A DNA stretch of 64,000 nucleotides from Nonomuraea polychroma (GCF_004011505.1 NZ_SAUN01000001.1:1736001-1800000), one strand, 5' to 3'. Counted from the first letter of the stretch, positions 48,760 to 57,823 are shown. Numbers and translations: made by a program. Notes: a model not told the origin generated them from the sequence alone.

Positions 48760-50732
48760 GCAGGGCGGCGCGTCTCGCGCTCGCGGGAGCGGCGGCCGCG
48801 GTCGTCGCGCTGGTGATCGGCATGATCGCCGGAGGCAGGGCGTTCCCCAGGATCATCCCGGGGCTGCCCGACGCCGGCGCGGTCGTCCGGTGGGGGCTGC
48901 CACTGTCCAAGCTGCTCATGGACCTGACCGGCCTGCTCACCGTCGGGCTCCTGCTGACGGCCGCCACGCTGCTGCCTAACGACAAGGGCATGCTCGGCAA
49001 GCCCGCGCTCCACTACGTCAAGGGCGCCTCTTGGGCGGCGTTGGCCTGGGCCGGGGCGGCGTTCCTCGGCATCGTGTTCGGCGTGGCCGATTCGCTGGGC
49101 CGGACGGTGCCCCAGATCCTTGACGGCGCCTACCTCAGCAGCTACGCCACCCAGACCACGCAGGGCGTGGCGCTGACGCTCGTCGTGCTGTTCGGCGTGG
49201 CGATAGCGCTGTTCTCCCGGGGGGCGATCACCGCGGGCACCGCGGCCGGGCTGCTGGTGTTCGCCCTGGTCACGTTGCTGCCGGTGCCGCTCACCGGGCA
49301 CTCCTCCTCCTCGCCCAACCACGACCTGGCCACCTCCGCGGTGGCGCTGCACCTGCTGGCGATCGCGCTCTGGGTGGGCGGCCTGGCCGTGCTGGCCGCC
49401 CATGCGCTGCGTGGGCAACCGCAGCTGGAGGTGGCCACCGCCCGGTTCTCCAGGATGGCCCTGTGGTGCTATGTCGGCGTGGGGTTGTCGGGAGTGTTCA
49501 GCCTGGTCGCGCGACTGGGCGCGGTGTCGGACTTGTGGACCTCCGAGTACGGCGTGCTGGCCGTGGCCAAGATCGTCGCGTTCGTGCTGCTCGGCTACGT
49601 CGGCTACTGGCACAGGCGGCGCACGCTGGCCCAGCTCGAGTCCGGCAAGCCCCGGGCGTTCGTCCGGCTCGCCAGCGGCGAGGCGCTCCTCATGCTTGCG
49701 ACCGTCGGACTGGCCGTCGCGCTGTCGCGCACGCCGCCGCCGGAGTACGTCGTCCCCGCTGACCGGGCCTTCGACCTGCTCGGCTTTCCCCTTCCGCCGG
49801 AGATCACGGTCGCGAACGTGTTCGCCCTGTGGTGGTTGGACCTGTTCTTCGCCGTGGTCGCCGCCGTGCTGGCCGGGCTCTACGGGCTCGGCGTCCGCAG
49901 GCTCGCCAGGCGCGGCGACCGCTGGCCGCCGGGGCGCACGGTCTCCTGGTTCGCCGGCGTGGCGCTGCTGGTGTTCGCCACGCAGAGCGGGCTCGCCAGG
50001 TACGCCCAGGTCATGTTCGACATGCACATGATCGAGCACATGACCCTCTCCATGATCGTGCCGATCTTCCTCGTCCTCGGCGCGCCCGTCACGCTGGCCC
50101 TGCGCGCGCTCAAACCAGCGGCGCGGAAGGGCGACCGGGGGCCGCGAGAGTGGATCACGACGATCCTGCACAGCCGGTTCACGAAGGTCATCACGCATCC
50201 CGTCGTCGCCACGGCCATCTTCATCGGCTCCACGTACGCGCTCTACTTCACGCCGCTGTTCGAGTCCGCCATGACCGAACACCTGGGGCACATCTGGATG
50301 ACCCTGCATTTCCTGATCAGTGGCTGCCTGTTCTTCTGGGTGATCATCGGAGTGGATCCCGGACCCAACCGGCTCCCGTACGTGGGGCGGCTGCTCATGC
50401 TCTTCGTCACCATGCCGTTCCACGCGTTCTTCGGCATCGCGCTGATGATGACGGGCTCGGTGATCGCCTCCGGCTGGTACGAGCAACTCGGCCGCACCTG
50501 GGGCGACACCCTGCTGCAGACCCAGCAGGACGGCGGGGCCATCGCCTGGGGGTTCGGCGAGATCCCGACGCTGATCGTGCTGCTGGCCATCGCCGTGCAG
50601 TGGTACAAGGACGACTCCCGGCAGGCGCGGCGCGCCGACCGCAGGGCCGACCGGACAGGCGCCGGAGATCCCGAACTCGACTCCTACAACGCCTACCTCG
50701 CCCGTCTCAACCGTGCTGACAAGGCCGAGTAG
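48756..50732 (+). CDS. CopD-CtaG fusion membrane protein
   Basis: A 658-residue protein with about 15 membrane helices. The first half (about 1-320) matches CopD/YcnJ copper import domains (GLLTVGLLLTAATLL, LATSAVALHLLAIALWVGGLAVLA). The second half (about 345-640) matches the caa3_CtaG cytochrome c oxidase assembly domain (MFDMHMIEHMTLSMIVPIFLVLGAPVTLALR, TEHLGHIWMTLHFLISGCLFFW, MPFHAFFGIALM). It likely takes copper from CopC and hands it to cytochrome oxidase assembly. It ends in a charged cytoplasmic tail. Confidence 0.92.
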   Translation: MSRAARLALAGAAAAVVALVIGMIAGGRAFPRIIPGLPDAGAVVRWGLPLSKLLMDLTGLLTVGLLLTAATLLPNDKGMLGKPALHYVKGASWAALAWAGAAFLGIVFGVADSLGRTVPQILDGAYLSSYATQTTQGVALTLVVLFGVAIALFSRGAITAGTAAGLLVFALVTLLPVPLTGHSSSSPNHDLATSAVALHLLAIALWVGGLAVLAAHALRGQPQLEVATARFSRMALWCYVGVGLSGVFSLVARLGAVSDLWTSEYGVLAVAKIVAFVLLGYVGYWHRRRTLAQLESGKPRAFVRLASGEALLMLATVGLAVALSRTPPPEYVVPADRAFDLLGFPLPPEITVANVFALWWLDLFFAVVAAVLAGLYGLGVRRLARRGDRWPPGRTVSWFAGVALLVFATQSGLARYAQVMFDMHMIEHMTLSMIVPIFLVLGAPVTLALRALKPAARKGDRGPREWITTILHSRFTKVITHPVVATAIFIGSTYALYFTPLFESAMTEHLGHIWMTLHFLISGCLFFWVIIGVDPGPNRLPYVGRLLMLFVTMPFHAFFGIALMMTGSVIASGWYEQLGRTWGDTLLQTQQDGGAIAWGFGEIPTLIVLLAIAVQWYKDDSRQARRADRRADRTGAGDPELDSYNAYLARLNRADKAE

Positions 50733-50942
50733 CCGTTCGGCCATGCCCTTCTATCCTCCAACTACAAGTCTCAGAACGGCCAGGTAGCCTTTCTTCCAGG
50801 GCAGACGGGCATAACCTCGTCAGCTAGCGAGCGCAGGCCTTGAGGGGGGAGTGCGCACCGCCAGTAACAGCACGCCGGAGTGGGGACCGGCGTCGGCCCG
50901 GGGTGCCGAGGAAGGCGAGATCCATTGTCGGAAGAGACACGC

Positions 50943-51335
50943 ATGCGCGGGGGGCAAAGCCTGGCCGAGGCGCTTGAGAGCTACCTCGCCGAATGGTCTG
51001 AGCGTACGGGGATCGCCGTGGAGACCTGGGCACTGCCGGCCACCGACGTTCCGTCCCGCGTTTTCAGCAGCGTCATGGCCACCATGCGCGAGGCCCTGGA
51101 CAACGTGGAGCAGCACAGCAGGGCCAGGACCGTGTCCATCGCCGTGACGGTCGGCAAGAGCGGACTGCGGATGACCGTCAGCGACAACGGCCAAGGCTTC
51201 CCCGCGACGGAGGCGGGGCGGGGGATCGCGCGGATGCGCGCGGCGTTCGCCGAGGTCGGAGGGACCTTGTCGGTCAACAGCGTGCTCGGCGAGGGCACCA
51301 CGATCACCGGGGTGGTGCCCACACAACGTCACTGA
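50943..51335 (+). CDS. stand-alone GHKL ATPase (NarX/LiaS-type histidine-kinase C-terminus)
   Basis: A 130-residue ATP-binding domain: N-box MREALDNVEQHSRARTVSI, G1 DNGQGF, G2 GRGIARMRAAFAEVGGTLSVNS and GEGTTITGVVP. No phospho-accepting histidine or sensor domain is present. It may act with another kinase or be a degraded kinase. GGAAGAG sets the ATG at 50943; an alternative TTG at 50925 adds six residues. No response regulator adjoins it. Confidence 0.75.
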   Translation: MRGGQSLAEALESYLAEWSERTGIAVETWALPATDVPSRVFSSVMATMREALDNVEQHSRARTVSIAVTVGKSGLRMTVSDNGQGFPATEAGRGIARMRAAFAEVGGTLSVNSVLGEGTTITGVVPTQRH

Positions 51336-51352
51336 GAGTGCCTGGCTACCGG

Positions 51353-52201
51353 CTAGGGGAGCGTGAGGATTTCGCTGCCCGTGTCCGTGACGACGATCGT
51401 GTGCTCGAACTGGGCCGTGCGCTTGCGGTCCTTCGTCACCGCGGTCCACTTGTCCGGCCAGATCTCGTAGTCGATCGTGCCGAGCGTGAGCATCGGCTCG
51501 ATCGTGAACGTCATGCCCGGCACCAGCTCGACCCGTAGCGTCGGGTCGTCGTAGTGAGGGACCATCAGGCCGGAGTGGAAACTCGTGCCGATGCCGTGGC
51601 CGGTGAAGTCGCGGACGACGCCGTAGCCGAAGCGCTTGGCGTACGCCTCGATGACCCGGCCCACCACGTTGAGCTGCCGGCCGGGGGCGACCGCCTTGAT
51701 GGCGCGCATCGTCGCCTCGCGGGTGCGCTCCACCAGCAGCCGGGACTCCTCGGCCACCTCGCCCACCAGGAACGTCGCGTCCGTGTCGCCGTGCACGCCG
51801 CCGATGTAGGCGGTGATGTCGACGTTGACGATGTCGCCGTCACGCAGCACGGTGTCGTCGGGGATGCCGTGGCAGATCACCTCGTTGATCGAGGTGCACA
51901 GGGACTTGGGGTAGCCCTTGTAGCCCAGCGTGCTGGGGTAGGCGCCGTGGTCGATGAGGAACTCGTGGCCGATCCTGTCGAGCTCGTCGGTGGTGACGCC
52001 CGGCTGGACGTGCTTGCCCACCTCCTCGAGCGCCTGGGCGGCGATCTTGCCGGCCACCCGCATGCGTTCGATGATCTCGGGGGTTTTCACGTCGGACTCG
52101 CCGATCTTGGGGCGCTTCTTGCCGACGTACTCCGGCCGCTCGATGTGGGCGGGGACCTTCCTCATGGGCGAGATTCGCCCTGGCTGGAGCAATGTCGTCA
52201 T
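51353..52201 (-). CDS. map: type I methionine aminopeptidase
   Basis: A 282-residue enzyme. Metal ligands lie in [19 protein letters not shown] (two Asp), GHGIGTSFH (His), and the C-terminal FTIEPML and AQFEHTIVV (two Glu). It removes the initiator methionine from nascent proteins. The N-terminal extension [27 protein letters not shown] is usual for the actinobacterial MapA form, which carries an N-terminal linker. It is divergent from a small conserved gene. Confidence 0.95.
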   Translation of the reverse strand: MTTLLQPGRISPMRKVPAHIERPEYVGKKRPKIGESDVKTPEIIERMRVAGKIAAQALEEVGKHVQPGVTTDELDRIGHEFLIDHGAYPSTLGYKGYPKSLCTSINEVICHGIPDDTVLRDGDIVNVDITAYIGGVHGDTDATFLVGEVAEESRLLVERTREATMRAIKAVAPGRQLNVVGRVIEAYAKRFGYGVVRDFTGHGIGTSFHSGLMVPHYDDPTLRVELVPGMTFTIEPMLTLGTIDYEIWPDKWTAVTKDRKRTAQFEHTIVVTDTGSEILTLP

Positions 52202-52233
52202 GAACCATGAGTGTACGGGGCAGAATTGACCAC

Positions 52234-52410
52234 GTGAGCGAAGGCCAGTGGTGGTTCTGTCTCAAGCACATGCGGGTCGAGCCCGACCAGGGTTGCCCCA
52301 ACAAGGACCGGATGGGTCCCTACTCCTCCGAGCAGGAGGCGGCCGGAGCGCTGCAACGCGCCGCCGAACGCAACAAGGCATGGGACGAGGCCGACCAGGA
52401 CGACGATTAG
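52234..52410 (+). CDS. small conserved actinobacterial protein
   Basis: About 58 residues, [47 protein letters not shown]... The core with Cys-x2-His, a second Cys and the pattern NKDRMGPY is widely conserved in actinomycetes beside map, to my recollection. It may bind metal through Cys/His, but the function is unknown. I prefer GTG 52234 as the start; an ATG at 52207 is in frame. Its last bases overlap the convergent cyclase gene. Confidence 0.75.
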   Translation: MSEGQWWFCLKHMRVEPDQGCPNKDRMGPYSSEQEAAGALQRAAERNKAWDEADQDDD

Positions 52411-53051
52411 GGCACGATGGCGTAGGCCCGGACGGGGAAGGTCCCCATGCCGGCGATCAGCGGTGGCGCGGCGTGGAAGCGGAAACCCTCGCCGGGCAGC
52501 TCCGCCAGGCCCGTCAGGTGCTCCACCAGCGGGATCCCCGCCCCGAGCAAGATCGTGTGGGCGGGGCGCTCGCCGCGCGGCGGGGTGTCGTCGATGTTGA
52601 GCGAGTCGATCCCGACCAGTGCCGCACCCTGATCGGCCAGCCACTTCGCCGACTCCGGCGCCAGGTAGGGGTGGCCGTGGAAGTAGGCATCCGTGCCGAA
52701 GTGGCGGTCCCAGCCCGTGTGGATCAGCACGGCCTTCCCGCGGACGTCCAGGCTCTGGTCCAGCACGACCTCCCGCGGTCCTTGCGCGCGTACCACCAGC
52801 CCCGGGAGGTCGGCGAGCTTGGTCAGCGGCACCTGGGACAGGTCGGGGCCGTCGGCGTAGCGGTGGTGGGGAGTGTCCAGGTAGGTGCCGGTGTTGGCGG
52901 CCAGGGTGATCGTGCCGATGTGGAACTCCGTGCCCGGCGCGTACACGTCGCGGGAATCCTCCCTGCTGAGATGCACGCCGAGCTTGGGGCCGGGGACGCC
53001 GGGATAGGTCACCATGCCGTCGACGATGCGATGGCTGAGCTCGACGATCAT
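52407..53051 (-). CDS. cyclase / kynurenine formamidase-like hydrolase
   Basis: A 214-residue cyclase-family enzyme: ELSHRIVDGMVTYPG at the start and the metal-site region TNxGTYLDTPHHRYADG, a variant of HxGTHxDxPxH in which the usual histidine before the Asp is Tyr. GIDSLNIDDTP and FRFHAAPPLIAGMGTFPVRAYAI complete the fold. It may hydrolyse an N-formyl or cyclic amide compound. The ATG overlaps the upstream small membrane gene (ATGA). Confidence 0.88.
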   Translation of the reverse strand: MIVELSHRIVDGMVTYPGVPGPKLGVHLSREDSRDVYAPGTEFHIGTITLAANTGTYLDTPHHRYADGPDLSQVPLTKLADLPGLVVRAQGPREVVLDQSLDVRGKAVLIHTGWDRHFGTDAYFHGHPYLAPESAKWLADQGAALVGIDSLNIDDTPPRGERPAHTILLGAGIPLVEHLTGLAELPGEGFRFHAAPPLIAGMGTFPVRAYAIVP

Positions 53052-53299
53052 TTGGCCACTCCTACACGCGCGAGTTTGATCAGGGCCACCACGCCGATCG
53101 CGGCCCACACCAGGTTGAGTCCGGCCGAGGGCCACGCGGCGCTGTAGGCGCTGTTGACCATGAGACCGACCGAGCCGAACAGGTTGAGCAGCTGGTACGC
53201 CACCCCGTCTCCTGAGAGGCGGGACGACGATACCCGCGCGTAGCCGAGCAGGAGCGCGGCGGCGCCCGCCCAGCCGACGGCGGCGAGGAGCAGATCCAT
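53048..53299 (-). CDS. small membrane protein (CBU_0592-like)
   Basis: An 83-residue protein with three hydrophobic helices (about 2-20, 33-52 and 58-77), including YQLLNLFGSVGLMVNSAY, typical of the CBU_0592 family. It is the first gene of the pair with the cyclase and divergent from the LysR gene. Function unknown. Confidence 0.8.
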   Translation of the reverse strand: MDLLLAAVGWAGAAALLLGYARVSSSRLSGDGVAYQLLNLFGSVGLMVNSAYSAAWPSAGLNLVWAAIGVVALIKLARVGVAK

Positions 53300-53318
53300 G
53301 GGCGCTATTGTCCGGATT

Positions 53319-53330
53319 TTCAGTGCTGAA
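53319..53330. promoter_or_regulatory. candidate LysR box in divergent promoter
   Basis: TTCAG-TG-CTGAA has perfect 5-bp arms and fits the dyad symmetry of LysR-type sites. It lies between the LysR gene and the membrane protein/cyclase pair. Confidence 0.4.
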
Positions 53331-53372
53331 GCACAAATAAAGAAACCTAAAGGTGGTCGTAAGCTGACCTGC

Positions 53373-54329
53373 ATGGACATTGATCCTCGGCGGCTGCGCG
53401 TCCTGCACGAGGTCGCCCGCCGCGGCGGCGTGATGCGGGCCGCCGAGGCCCTCCACCTGACGCCCTCCGCCGTGTCGCAGCAGCTCGCCCAGCTCGAGCG
53501 CGAGGTCGGGCTGGCGCTCATCGACCGCTCCCAGCGCAGCGTGTCGCTCACCCCTGCCGGTCGGGTGCTGGCCGGGTACGCGGAACGGGTGGAGGAAGAG
53601 CTGCTGGAGGCCCGGCGGGAGCTCACCCGGTTCACCGAACGGCTGGCCGGGCCCGTGCGCATCGCCGCGTTCCCCACGGTGATCAAGCACGTGCTGGTGC
53701 CGGCCATGCGGGAGCTCGCCGTACGGCATCCCAAGATCGCGCCGATCATCCACGAGATCTACGGCCAGCCCGCGCTGCAGGAGCTGCGGATGGGCGCGGT
53801 GGACGTGCTCATCACCGAGCAGGACATGGGACTGCCCGCGCTGTCGCAGCCGTCGCTGAGCACGCGCCTGCTCTACGTGGACGAGTACCGCATCGTGCTG
53901 CCTCCCGACTGGCCGGACCCGCCGCGTACCTTCGCCGACCTGACGGAGGTGCCGTGGGTGGCCGGGGAGCCGAGCCAGGCGACCGGGCAGGCGCTGGAGC
54001 GGCTGGCGGGGCTGCACGGGTTCGAGCCGCGCAGGGTGCACGTCATCACGGAGTTCGGGCCGACGCTGGCGCTGGTGGCGGCGGGGCACGGGGTGGCGAT
54101 CGTGCCGGCCCTGGCCCTCCTGGACGTGCCCGAAGGCGAGGTACGGGTGAGCGAGCTGCGGGACGTGGGCGCGCGCCGGCTGGACGCCGTGACCCGGGTC
54201 AGCCGTACGAGGTCGGGGGAGCCTGACCCGGTGCAGGCCGTGGTGATCGGCGCCATCGAGGAGGCCACGGCGGCGCTGGAGACGCCCCTCAGCGGCCGCC
54301 TGCGCACCCCCGAGCCGCTCGACTCCTAG
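53373..54329 (+). CDS. LysR-family transcriptional regulator
   Basis: A 318-residue LTTR. The HTH is at residues 1-60 (RRLRVLHEVARRGGVMRAAEALHLTPSAVSQQLAQLEREVG), and an effector-binding domain covers about 90-300 (GPVRIAAFPTVIKHVLVPAM...). The ATG at 53373 gives the family-typical MDIDPRRL start. By position it probably controls the divergent membrane protein/cyclase operon in response to the cyclase substrate. Confidence 0.92.
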   Translation: MDIDPRRLRVLHEVARRGGVMRAAEALHLTPSAVSQQLAQLEREVGLALIDRSQRSVSLTPAGRVLAGYAERVEEELLEARRELTRFTERLAGPVRIAAFPTVIKHVLVPAMRELAVRHPKIAPIIHEIYGQPALQELRMGAVDVLITEQDMGLPALSQPSLSTRLLYVDEYRIVLPPDWPDPPRTFADLTEVPWVAGEPSQATGQALERLAGLHGFEPRRVHVITEFGPTLALVAAGHGVAIVPALALLDVPEGEVRVSELRDVGARRLDAVTRVSRTRSGEPDPVQAVVIGAIEEATAALETPLSGRLRTPEPLDS

Positions 54330-54342
54330 CCCGGGCCCTGGC

Positions 54343-54930
54343 TCAGTCGGCCAGTTGCGGGCCGCTGACCTTCTCCAGGAGGCGGGCCAGGCGGGCGCGC
54401 AGGCCGAGCCGCTGCTCCACCTCCCCGGCCGCCGCGCTCACCAGGTGCTGCGCGCCGTCGAACGTCACCAGCCCGTCCCGCGGCACCGCGATCGCGTCGT
54501 GCGCCAGGCCGGTCAGCTCCGTGTCGCCACCCTCGATCGCCAGGATGGTCGCGCCCGTGCGGCGGGCGTCGTCGACCCGCTCCAGCAGCGGCACCGGCGC
54601 CTGCTGCTCCGACAGCACGAACAACGTCTCGCCCCGCGCCGCCCGTTCCAGCCGGTCGAGACCGACGCGCAGGTGGGCGGGCGCGTCCGGGGGCGGTGAC
54701 CAGCGCACCAGGGTGGGCGTCAGCTGCGGCAGGCCGGAGAAGCGCGCCTCGTCGCTGAGATGCGCGGTCAAGTGCCACGGCTCGTCGTCAGGGGTGCCCA
54801 CCAGCAGCAGGCCGCCGGGGGAGCGGGTGGCGCGCAGGGCGTGGCCGAGCTCGCGGGCGCGCTCGAGCCAGCCGGTCTGGGCCAGGAGTTCGCGCAGAAG
54901 GGCTACCGATCCTGAGTCCATGGCTTCCAT
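54343..54930 (-). CDS. hypothetical protein
   Basis: A 195-residue soluble protein, MEAMDSGSVALLRELLAQTGWLERARELG... I do not recognise a catalytic motif. Segments such as ETLFVLSEQQAPVPLLERVDDARRTGATILAIEGGD alternate strand and helix like a SIS or Rossmann-type fold. It ends 13 bp from the convergent LysR gene. The start could be either of two ATGs three codons apart. Confidence 0.7.
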   Translation of the reverse strand: MEAMDSGSVALLRELLAQTGWLERARELGHALRATRSPGGLLLVGTPDDEPWHLTAHLSDEARFSGLPQLTPTLVRWSPPPDAPAHLRVGLDRLERAARGETLFVLSEQQAPVPLLERVDDARRTGATILAIEGGDTELTGLAHDAIAVPRDGLVTFDGAQHLVSAAAGEVEQRLGLRARLARLLEKVSGPQLAD

Positions 54931-55021
54931 GGTGCCTGACGGGCCCGCGCGGGGGAGGTGTTTCGCAAGTGGTGTATTGACACAAGCTGTGTTTTCTCGT
55001 CATTTCGGGCCTTGACATGGA

Positions 55022-55037
55022 GTTACCCTCGGGTAAC
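55022..55037. promoter_or_regulatory. GTTACCC-TC-GGGTAAC operator in the lipase promoter
   Basis: Perfect 7-bp inverted arms lie just behind a TTGACA (-35-like, 55013-55018), so the repeat fills the spacer to a possible -10 near 55035-55040 (AACGAT). A bound repressor would block the polymerase. Confidence 0.6.
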
Positions 55038-55093
55038 GATCGGCTCGCGGCGCCGCCGTCCCAAGTCGGTGATCCTCAGGAGAGGGGCGGCAC

Positions 55094-56236
55094 ATGACCT
55101 TACGTGTCCGCGTCAGCGTGTCCATGATCCTGTTATTGATCATGTCCCTCACCACGACCCCCGCGCGCGCCGCGACGGCGGGAGACGTGGTCTCCGCACA
55201 GCCCACCACCGTCTACCTCCTGCCGGGCAAACTGCTCGAAGTGCCGGTCAACGCCTGGCACATCCTCTACAACTCCACCTCCGCCATCGGCGCGCTCAAC
55301 GCGGTGTCCGGCACACTGCTCGTGCCCAAGAGCGGCTACCCCCTCGGCGCACGCCCGATCATCGGGTACGCCACCGGCACCCACGGCCTCGGCGACCAGT
55401 GCGCCCCGTCCGTCAGCATGAGGGAGGGCAGGGAGGCCGAGCTCGCGCTGGTCAGCCTGTTCCTGCTCAAAGGGTTCGCGGTGGTCGTGACCGACTACGA
55501 AGGCCTCGGGACGCCGGGGCAGCACACGTACATGGCCGGGATCTCGCAGGGCCACGCCGTGCTCGACGCGGTCAGGGCGGCCACGCGGGTGCCCGGTGCC
55601 GGGTTGTCGACCCGGGCGCCCGTCGCCGTCATGGGCTACTCCCAGGGCGGCGCGTCGGCCGGATGGGCCGCCCAGCTGCAGCCGACGTACGCGCCCGAGC
55701 TCAGGCTCAGAGGCGTGGCCGCGGGCGGCGTGCCGGCCGACCTGCACGCCGTCGCGAACCACCTGGACGGCGGTGAGAACTTCGGGCTGGCCGCGGCGGC
55801 CGGGGTCGGGCTCGACGCCGCCTACCCGGAGCTCGACCTCGAGGCCGATCTCAACGACCGGGGCCGGGCGCTGCTCGCCGACGCCGCCGACGACTGCGTG
55901 GGTGATCTCGACCGGCTCGCCGGACTCCGCTTCTCCGACCTGAGCCCGATCGACCTGCTCAACCAGCCCAAGTGGCTGGCGCGGCTGGCCGAGAACCGGC
56001 TCGGGGCCGTGGCGCCGCGGGTGCCGATGTTCCTGTACCACGCCAGAGGTGACGAGATCATCCCGCTTGCGGTGGGGTCCACGTTGCGGTCGGAGTACTG
56101 CCGGGCCGGGGCGAACGTGCGGTGGACCGCGCTGCCCGCGCCCGATCATGTCACGGGGGCCGTCGAGGGTGGGCCGCTCGCCATCGAGTGGCTGACCCTG
56201 CGGATCCTCGGGCTGCCGGCGTTCGGCAACTGCTAG
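55094..56236 (+). CDS. secreted lipase (LIP family, alpha/beta hydrolase)
   Basis: A 380-residue secreted lipase. The signal peptide is MTLRVRVSVSMILLLIMSLTTTPARA, and the nucleophile elbow is GYSQG with Ser183. Asp is probably in HARGDEIIPL and His in PAPDHVTGAVEG. WHILYNSTSAIGALNAVSGTLLVP is typical of fungal/actinobacterial secretory lipases (PF03583 type). It should hydrolyse lipids or esters outside the cell. A strong GAGAGG site precedes the ATG. A GNRA-loop terminator follows. Confidence 0.9.
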   Translation: MTLRVRVSVSMILLLIMSLTTTPARAATAGDVVSAQPTTVYLLPGKLLEVPVNAWHILYNSTSAIGALNAVSGTLLVPKSGYPLGARPIIGYATGTHGLGDQCAPSVSMREGREAELALVSLFLLKGFAVVVTDYEGLGTPGQHTYMAGISQGHAVLDAVRAATRVPGAGLSTRAPVAVMGYSQGGASAGWAAQLQPTYAPELRLRGVAAGGVPADLHAVANHLDGGENFGLAAAAGVGLDAAYPELDLEADLNDRGRALLADAADDCVGDLDRLAGLRFSDLSPIDLLNQPKWLARLAENRLGAVAPRVPMFLYHARGDEIIPLAVGSTLRSEYCRAGANVRWTALPAPDHVTGAVEGGPLAIEWLTLRILGLPAFGNC

Positions 56237-56248
56237 CGGCCTGCGATC

Positions 56249-56286
56249 CGACAGCCGGGCCCGGGGCAACCCGGGTCCGGCCGTCG
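56249..56286 (+). terminator. intrinsic terminator of the lipase gene
   Basis: 17-nt arms (56249-56265 and 56270-56286) pair with two mismatches around a GCAA tetraloop, 13 bp past the lipase stop. Confidence 0.75.
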
Positions 56287-56362
56287 GCGCGAGGGGCCGC
56301 TCCTCCACTGCCCCGGCCGGCACCTCACGGCCCAGGCCGTACAGGCCCGGCCATCCCACGCT

Positions 56363-56485
56363 GTGCCGTGCCGTGCCGTGTCGCACCGTGTCGTGCAGGG
56401 CCGGGCGCTTGTGCCGTGCCGTGCCGTGTCGCACCGTGTCGTGCAGGGTCGGGCGCTTGTGCCGTGCCGTGCCGTACCGCGACGT
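56363..56485. repeat. 48-bp tandem repeat, two full copies and a partial third
   Basis: Unit 1 (56363-56410) and unit 2 (56411-56458) differ at one base. A third unit begins at 56459 and fades after about 17 bases. Each unit starts with three GTGCC-type pentamers and contains CACCGTGTCGTGCAGGG. The stretch is intergenic; together with the lipase terminator it fills the 318-bp gap 56237-56554, where no gene is seen. Confidence 0.85.
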
Positions 56486-56554
56486 GGGGGCGAGCCGCGG
56501 GCGGAGGGTGTGGGCGGCGATGGGATGGTGGCGGGGTGCTGGCATGATGCGCAT

Positions 56555-57208
56555 ATGACTGACGTGAACGGGCTTTCCATCGGCATCCTCGGCGGCACCG
56601 GCGACCAGGGGAAGGGGCTGGCGCGGCGGTTCGCGCTGGCGGGCCATCAGGTGCTGATCGGGTCGCGCAGCGCGCAGCGTGCCCAGGACGCGGCCGACTC
56701 CATCGGCGCGGGCGCCACCGGCGGCGAGAACGCCGCCGTTGCCGCCCAGGCCGACATCGTGATCGTGGCGGTGCCGTACGAGGGCCACAAGGCGTTGCTG
56801 GAGTCCCTGCGCGCCGAGCTGGCCGGGAAGATCGTGGTGGACTGCGTGAACCCGCTCGGGTTCGACAAGCAGGGCGCGTACGCGCTGCCGGTCGAGGAGG
56901 GCAGCGCCGCCCAGCAGGCCGCGGCCGTGCTGCCGGACAGCCGGGTGGTGGCGGCCTTCCACCACGTGTCGGCCGTCGTGCTGATGGATCCGGCGGTGGA
57001 CAAGGTGGACCTGGACGTCCTGGTGCTGGGCGACGACCGCGAGGCGACCGACACGGTGCAGGCGCTGGCGGACCTCATTCCGGGCGTTCGCGGCGTATAC
57101 GGCGGCCGGCTGCGCAACGCCCACCAGGTCGAGGCGCTCACCGCCAACATCATCTCCGTCAACCGCCGCTACAAGGCGCACGCGGGGCTGCGCATCACCG
57201 ACATCTAG
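56555..57208 (+). CDS. npdG: F420-dependent NADP+ oxidoreductase (NADPH-dependent F420 reductase)
   Basis: A 217-residue protein with the Fno/NpdG start: IGILGGTGDQGKGLARRFALAGHQVLIGSRSAQRAQ (NADP and F420 binding). VIVAVPYEGHKALLESL, VVDCVNPLGFDKQGAYALP and FHHVSAVVL also fit. It passes hydride between F420 and NADP, supplying reduced F420 to enzymes such as the LLM oxidoreductase at 11548. The start is ATG 56555. It is convergent with the response regulator, with a 9-bp gap. Confidence 0.92.
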   Translation: MTDVNGLSIGILGGTGDQGKGLARRFALAGHQVLIGSRSAQRAQDAADSIGAGATGGENAAVAAQADIVIVAVPYEGHKALLESLRAELAGKIVVDCVNPLGFDKQGAYALPVEEGSAAQQAAAVLPDSRVVAAFHHVSAVVLMDPAVDKVDLDVLVLGDDREATDTVQALADLIPGVRGVYGGRLRNAHQVEALTANIISVNRRYKAHAGLRITDI

Positions 57209-57217
57209 CGGAGGAGG

Positions 57218-57823
57218 TCACAGCCAGCCGGCGTCCTCGGCGATCCGGATGGCGTCGATCTTGTTGCGGGCGCCAGTCTTGGTGATCGCCCCGGTCAGGT
57301 AGTTGCGTACCGTGCCGGGGGACAGGTGGAGGCGGGCGGCGATATCCTCGGCGGACGCGCCCCTGGCGGCCTCCCTCAACACGGTGGACTCGCGGGGTGT
57401 GAGCGGGCTCTCGCCGTACTCCATCGCCGCCGACACCAGCTCGGCGTCCAGCACCCGCAACCCCGCGGCGGTACGCCGGACCGCGTCCGCCAGCCGGTCG
57501 CCCGGGGCGTCCTTGACCAGGAACGCCTCGATGCCGGCGGCCAGCGCCCTGCGTACGTGGCCGGGCTGGCCGAGCGCTGTGAGCACCAGGATGCGGCAGG
57601 CGGGGAGCCGCTCGCGGAGCGTGGCGGCGGCGGTGATGCCGTCCAGGACCGGTAGGTCGATGTCCAGGATCGCCACGTCGGGCCGGGTCTCCAGGGCGGT
57701 GGGCACGATCTCGTCGCCGCGGGTGACCTCCGCCACGACCTCGATGTCGGGCTCGAGGCGGAGGAGGGCGGTGAGCGCGGCCCGGATCATGTGCATGTCC
57801 TCGGCCAGCAGCACCCGGATCAT
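57218..57823 (-). CDS. NarL/DesR-type response regulator
   Basis: A 201-residue regulator: acidic pocket ED at 8-9, phospho-acceptor Asp54 in VAILDIDLP, Lys in FLVKDAP, and a LuxR-type HTH (LTPRESTVLREAARGASAEDIAARLHLSPGTVRNYL). It is the last gene of an operon with a histidine kinase and an ABC exporter, a DesKR-like layout, and probably controls that exporter. Confidence 0.93.
   Translation of the reverse strand: MIRVLLAEDMHMIRAALTALLRLEPDIEVVAEVTRGDEIVPTALETRPDVAILDIDLPVLDGITAAATLRERLPACRILVLTALGQPGHVRRALAAGIEAFLVKDAPGDRLADAVRRTAAGLRVLDAELVSAAMEYGESPLTPRESTVLREAARGASAEDIAARLHLSPGTVRNYLTGAITKTGARNKIDAIRIAEDAGWL

Noticed and set aside
50733..50942. 210-bp gap before the stand-alone ATPase
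   Set aside because: No convincing small gene or RNA structure; an upstream in-frame extension of the ATPase has no coding character.
51630..51640. GAAGCGCTTGG, close to the shared palindrome
   Set aside because: It lies inside map where AAG-CGC-like codons encode a conserved region, far from any start codon, so it is a chance match.
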